In this document: positions 62,113 to 64,000 of the stretch, one piece after another
Layout: each line of letters opens with the position of its first letter
How positions within the stretch are numbered: the first letter of the stretch is position 1
NCBI RefSeq assembly: GCF_029223485.1
Contig: NZ_JARHTP010000015.1
Location: forward strand, 214,903 to 278,902
Direction of reading: 5' to 3'
Source of the DNA: Streptomyces coacervatus
Lineage (GTDB): Bacteria; Actinomycetota; Actinomycetes; Streptomycetales; Streptomycetaceae
Length of the DNA: 64,000 nt
Position numbers and translations under genes: made by a program
Notes under the pieces: generated by a model
Seen by the model: only the letters and a program-made list of their open reading frames with translations
Told to the model about the DNA's origin: nothing
Database searches by the model: none

Positions 62113-62124
62113 GCCATGGGCATT

Positions 62125-62200
62125 TAGGGGCGCGGGGCTGTATCGATTTGCGGCTCCGCCGCGTGGGCGCGACAAGCCCCCACCGGCCCGCAGCCGACAA
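62125..62200. repeat. variant repeat downstream of pccE
   Basis: TTAGGGGCGCGGGGCTGTAT, TGCGGCTCCGCCGCGTGGG and GCGCGACAAGCCCCCACC. It shares GGGGCGCGGGG and GCGCGACAAGCC with family 1 but has a different middle, so it is a related variant. Confidence 0.7.
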
Positions 62201-62224
62201 CGAACCGGCTGCGGGCCAATAACT

Positions 62225-62240
62225 TGAGTACGCATACTCA
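62225..62240. promoter_or_regulatory. inverted repeat upstream of the small membrane protein
   Basis: TGAGTA-CGCA-TACTCA, 35 nt before the ATG at 62276, in an AT-rich island. Position suggests an operator or a promoter element (TACTCA could be a -10). Confidence 0.5.
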
Positions 62241-62275
62241 GGCGCCGCCCCAACGCCCAGCCCCACGCTAGTGGC

Positions 62276-62404
62276 ATGCTCTGGTCCGACCCTGAGAACG
62301 AGCCCCCCAAGGAACTCCGCGACATGCAGGACATGTTGCGACGCCTGGGCGTTCTCATGGCACTGGCCATGATCCTCATCATGATCGTGATCGGGCTGAG
62401 GTAA
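62276..62404 (+). CDS. 42-residue membrane protein (MmpB-like candidate)
   Basis: ATG at 62276, stop TAA at 62402-62404. Amphipathic charged start (WSDPENEPPKELRDMQDMLR), then one hydrophobic helix rich in Met, Leu and Ile (about 24-41, GVLMALAMILIMIVIGL) ending in Arg. Codon use matches neighbouring genes and it lies between pccE and maf with a conserved-looking promoter region. I recall a Streptomyces family called MmpB (morphogenic membrane protein) of this size and place, but I am not certain it is the same. Confidence 0.72.
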   Translation: MLWSDPENEPPKELRDMQDMLRRLGVLMALAMILIMIVIGLR

Positions 62405-62439
62405 CTGCCGCTCCCCCGCGGCGCGGCTACGCTGACCGC

Positions 62440-63057
62440 ATGACAGACGCGCCCCGCCGCCTCATCCTCGCCTCCAAGTCCCCCGCCCGACTGAACCTCC
62501 TGCGCCAGGCCGGACTGGACCCCGAGGTCATCGTGAGCGGCGTCGACGAGGACGCCGTGACCGCCCCCACCCCGGCCGAACTCGCCCTCGCCCTCGCAGA
62601 GGCCAAGGCCTCCGTCGTCGCCGCCAGGCCGGAGGCGCACGGCGCTCTGGTGATCGGCTGCGACTCCGTGCTGGAGCTGGACGGCGAGGCCCTGGGCAAG
62701 CCCGCGGACGCCGAGGAGGCGACGGCCCGCTGGAAGTCGATGCGCGGCCGGGCGGGCGTTCTGCAGACGGGGCACTGCGTCTGGGACACGGCGAGCAAGC
62801 GGTACGCGTCCGGTACCGCCTCCACCGTCGTCCGCTTCGGCGAACCCTCCGACGAGGAGATCGCCGCCTATGTCGCCTCGGGCGAACCCCTCCATGTCGC
62901 GGGGGCGTTCACGCTCGACGGCCGCAGCGCGCCGTTCATCGACGGCATCGACGGCGACCACGGCAATGTGATCGGCATCAGCCTGCCCCTCGTCCGCCGG
63001 CTGCTCGCCCAGCTGGGCGTCGGCATCACGGAGTTGTGGGCGCCGGCGGAGAAGTGA
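62440..63057 (+). CDS. maf: Maf-type nucleoside triphosphate pyrophosphatase
   Basis: 205 residues. N-terminal LILASKSPARLNLLRQAG is the Maf motif that binds nucleotide phosphates; the central catalytic acidic residue is in VIGCDSVLELDGEALGKP; HVAGAFTLDGRSAPFIDGIDGDHGNVIGISLPL closes the site. Hydrolyses non-canonical or canonical NTPs to monophosphates, acting as house-cleaning enzyme and possible division inhibitor. Its 3' end overlaps the antisense membrane-protein gene by 32 nt. Confidence 0.93.
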   Translation: MTDAPRRLILASKSPARLNLLRQAGLDPEVIVSGVDEDAVTAPTPAELALALAEAKASVVAARPEAHGALVIGCDSVLELDGEALGKPADAEEATARWKSMRGRAGVLQTGHCVWDTASKRYASGTASTVVRFGEPSDEEIAAYVASGEPLHVAGAFTLDGRSAPFIDGIDGDHGNVIGISLPLVRRLLAQLGVGITELWAPAEK

Positions 63058-63502
63058 CAGGGGAGTCTCCCCCGCCCTTGCCCCCATGGTCGGTGGGTTC
63101 GGCCGGGCTGTCGTACGTCATCAGGAGCAGCACGATGAGTGCGAGGACGACCACCATGAACAGGAACGCGGTCCAGCCCACCAGCCCCCACACGAACGCC
63201 CCCAGCAGCCCGTGCACCACGGCCGCGCTGATCAGCAGGATGCGCCCGAAGCCGGCCGCCGGGCGGTTGCGGATCGCCACGAGGAGCGCGACCAGGCCGC
63301 ACAGGGCGAAGTAGAGGCCGAAGACGACTCCGCCGATCTTCGAGGACACCGACATCATGTCGGGGTCGAGGCCGGCCAGGGACATGTCCTGCCGGTCGAC
63401 GACGATCCCCAGGAACCAGTTCAGCGCCGCGATGCCGAACGCCTCGACGAAGAGCACGACCGCCACAACCCATGCCACCGGTCTGCGTACCACCGGTCCC
63501 AC
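63026..63502 (-). CDS. four-helix membrane protein of unknown function
   Basis: 158 residues, GTG start at 63502. Four hydrophobic segments (AWVVAVVLFVEAFGIAAL, IGGVVFGLYFALCGLVALLV, ILLISAAVVHGLLGAFVWGL, AFLFMVVVLALIVLLLM), then a Gly/Pro/Thr tail. The first outer loop carries VVDRQDMSLAGLDPDMMSV. Recognised only as a common actinomycete membrane protein. Convergent with and overlapping maf by 32 nt; it shares its upstream region with the carboxylase gene at 63877. Confidence 0.8.
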   Translation of the reverse strand: MGPVVRRPVAWVVAVVLFVEAFGIAALNWFLGIVVDRQDMSLAGLDPDMMSVSSKIGGVVFGLYFALCGLVALLVAIRNRPAAGFGRILLISAAVVHGLLGAFVWGLVGWTAFLFMVVVLALIVLLLMTYDSPAEPTDHGGKGGGDSPVTSPPAPTTP

Positions 63503-63876
63503 CCACTTTCGACTGCCGCCCGAGCGGGCCGGGCAAGGCTGTTGTTACCTCAAGTACGTACGAGACATCGCGAACGCTACTAACGGGTAAACCCCGGGAC
63601 AAGGGTTCTGCCGACGGCAAAGATTCGTTGGGCCATTCGTAGGGACTCCACAAAGAAACCGAGTGGCCCGCAGCACGCTCTTACAGAGACCTTGACCACA
63701 CGGGCGAGCTAGGGTTTCCGAGAGGAGTCCTGCGTACCGAGGTGCGACAAGGGATTTCGCGGATCGAGCGAGCCCGGCATCACGCTCCGTGTGGGCAAGC
63801 TCACCACTGGGGACGGGTCGTAGTGCCGTGTAGCCAGTCCCTAAACTCGGCTTGTTTCAAGGAGGGAGCCTCAATC
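63503..63876. other. 374-nt intergenic region before the biotin-carboxylase gene
   Basis: No reading frame with coding character. It is less GC-rich than the genes around it and must contain the promoters for both divergent genes. GGAGGGAG at 63861-63868 is the ribosome site for the rightward gene. I found no convincing -35/-10 pair or strong hairpin in the remainder. Confidence 0.55.
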
Positions 63877-64000
63877 GTGCGCAAGGTGCTCATCGCCAAC
63901 CGTGGCGAAATCGCTGTCCGCGTGGCCCGGGCCTGCCGGGATGCCGGGATCGCGAGCGTGGCCGTCTACGCGGACCCGGACCGCGACGCTCTGCATGTCC
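63877..64000 (+). CDS. accA2: acetyl/propionyl-CoA carboxylase alpha subunit (3' truncated)
   Basis: GTG start at 63877 with GGAGGG 10 nt before it. The 41 visible codons read VRKVLIANRGEIAVRVARAC and continue DAGIASVAVYADPDRDALHV, the unmistakable N-terminus of biotin carboxylases. The full protein should also carry the biotin carrier domain and would be the substrate of the birA product and the partner of PccB/PccE. The rest lies beyond the right edge. Confidence 0.93.
   Translation, partial: MRKVLIANRGEIAVRVARACRDAGIASVAVYADPDRDALHV

Noticed and set aside
63692..63715. TTGACC and TAGGGT as a promoter for the carboxylase gene
   Set aside because: Spacing is only 12 nt, too short for a normal promoter.

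Overview
The window is a stretch of a Streptomyces chromosome. The evidence is very high GC with strong third-position bias on both strands, frequent GTG and TTG starts, 4-nt ATGA/GTGA gene overlaps, mycothiol metabolism (mca), a LAXTG sortase-type substrate, and long antisense open frames that are only GC shadows. From memory, the gene order (D-aminoacylase, PEPCK, thioredoxin-domain protein, mca, greA, ilvA, metB, msrA, hutH, GGDEF, cya, birA, pccB, maf, accA) matches the conserved core around SCO4921-SCO4987 of S. coelicolor, read in reverse. I ran no search. No rRNA, tRNA, IS element, prophage or CRISPR array was seen.

Layout. 1-2.6 kb: D-amino-acid catabolism pair (PLP deaminase, cut by the left edge, and D-aminoacylase). 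2.6-8.3 kb: secreted trypsin-like protease, a membrane-anchored Ser-rich protein, an AlaA-like aminotransferase, a small unknown protein and GTP-dependent PEPCK. 8.6-12.5 kb: hemolysin-III-like protein, an MFS/TetR efflux operon with a visible operator, and a Mut7-C protein. 12.5-21.3 kb: a minus-strand surface-glycan operon (processive GT2, GT39, GT2-GtrA, secreted copper-radical oxidase) preceded by a YyaL-type protein. 21.5-27.1 kb: a large STAND ATPase with TPRs, a small membrane protein, mca, DUF4307 and greA. 27.2-37.9 kb: DrrAB-type ABC exporter, ilvA, MarR regulator, sigma-like protein plus small membrane protein, metB, msrA, DUF4291 and serine-hydrolase genes, NAD(P)-binding protein. 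38-42 kb: VOC protein divergent from an iron-box-controlled siderophore uptake operon with no ATPase. 42-53.3 kb: Zn alcohol dehydrogenase and XRE regulator, a monooxygenase-truncated hemoglobin fusion, a large subtilase, a MacB-type ABC pair, an L,D-transpeptidase, an acidic protein and a LAXTG surface protein. 53.4-64 kb: hutH, a GAF-GGDEF cyclase, an enoyl-CoA hydratase, a Pro/Thr-rich protein, adenylate cyclase, birA, pccB-pccE, a 42-residue membrane protein, maf, and the start of the biotin-carboxylase gene.

Links between genes. birA, pccB, pccE and the partial accA-type gene form one biotin-dependent acyl-CoA carboxylase set. Genes for making c-di-GMP and cAMP lie within about 4 kb of each other. 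The 12.5-19 kb operon has the parts of a complete extracellular glycan synthesis and oxidation pathway.

The least expected signal is dispersed repeats. At least three families recur. Most copies sit at gene ends as hairpins, but two are inside genes in frame: one codes for the segment before a transmembrane helix (about 4.05 kb), and another builds a tandem 12-residue N-terminal extension on a siderophore permease (about 40.7 kb). The permease copy is 68/70 identical by eye to an intergenic copy at 49.3 kb.
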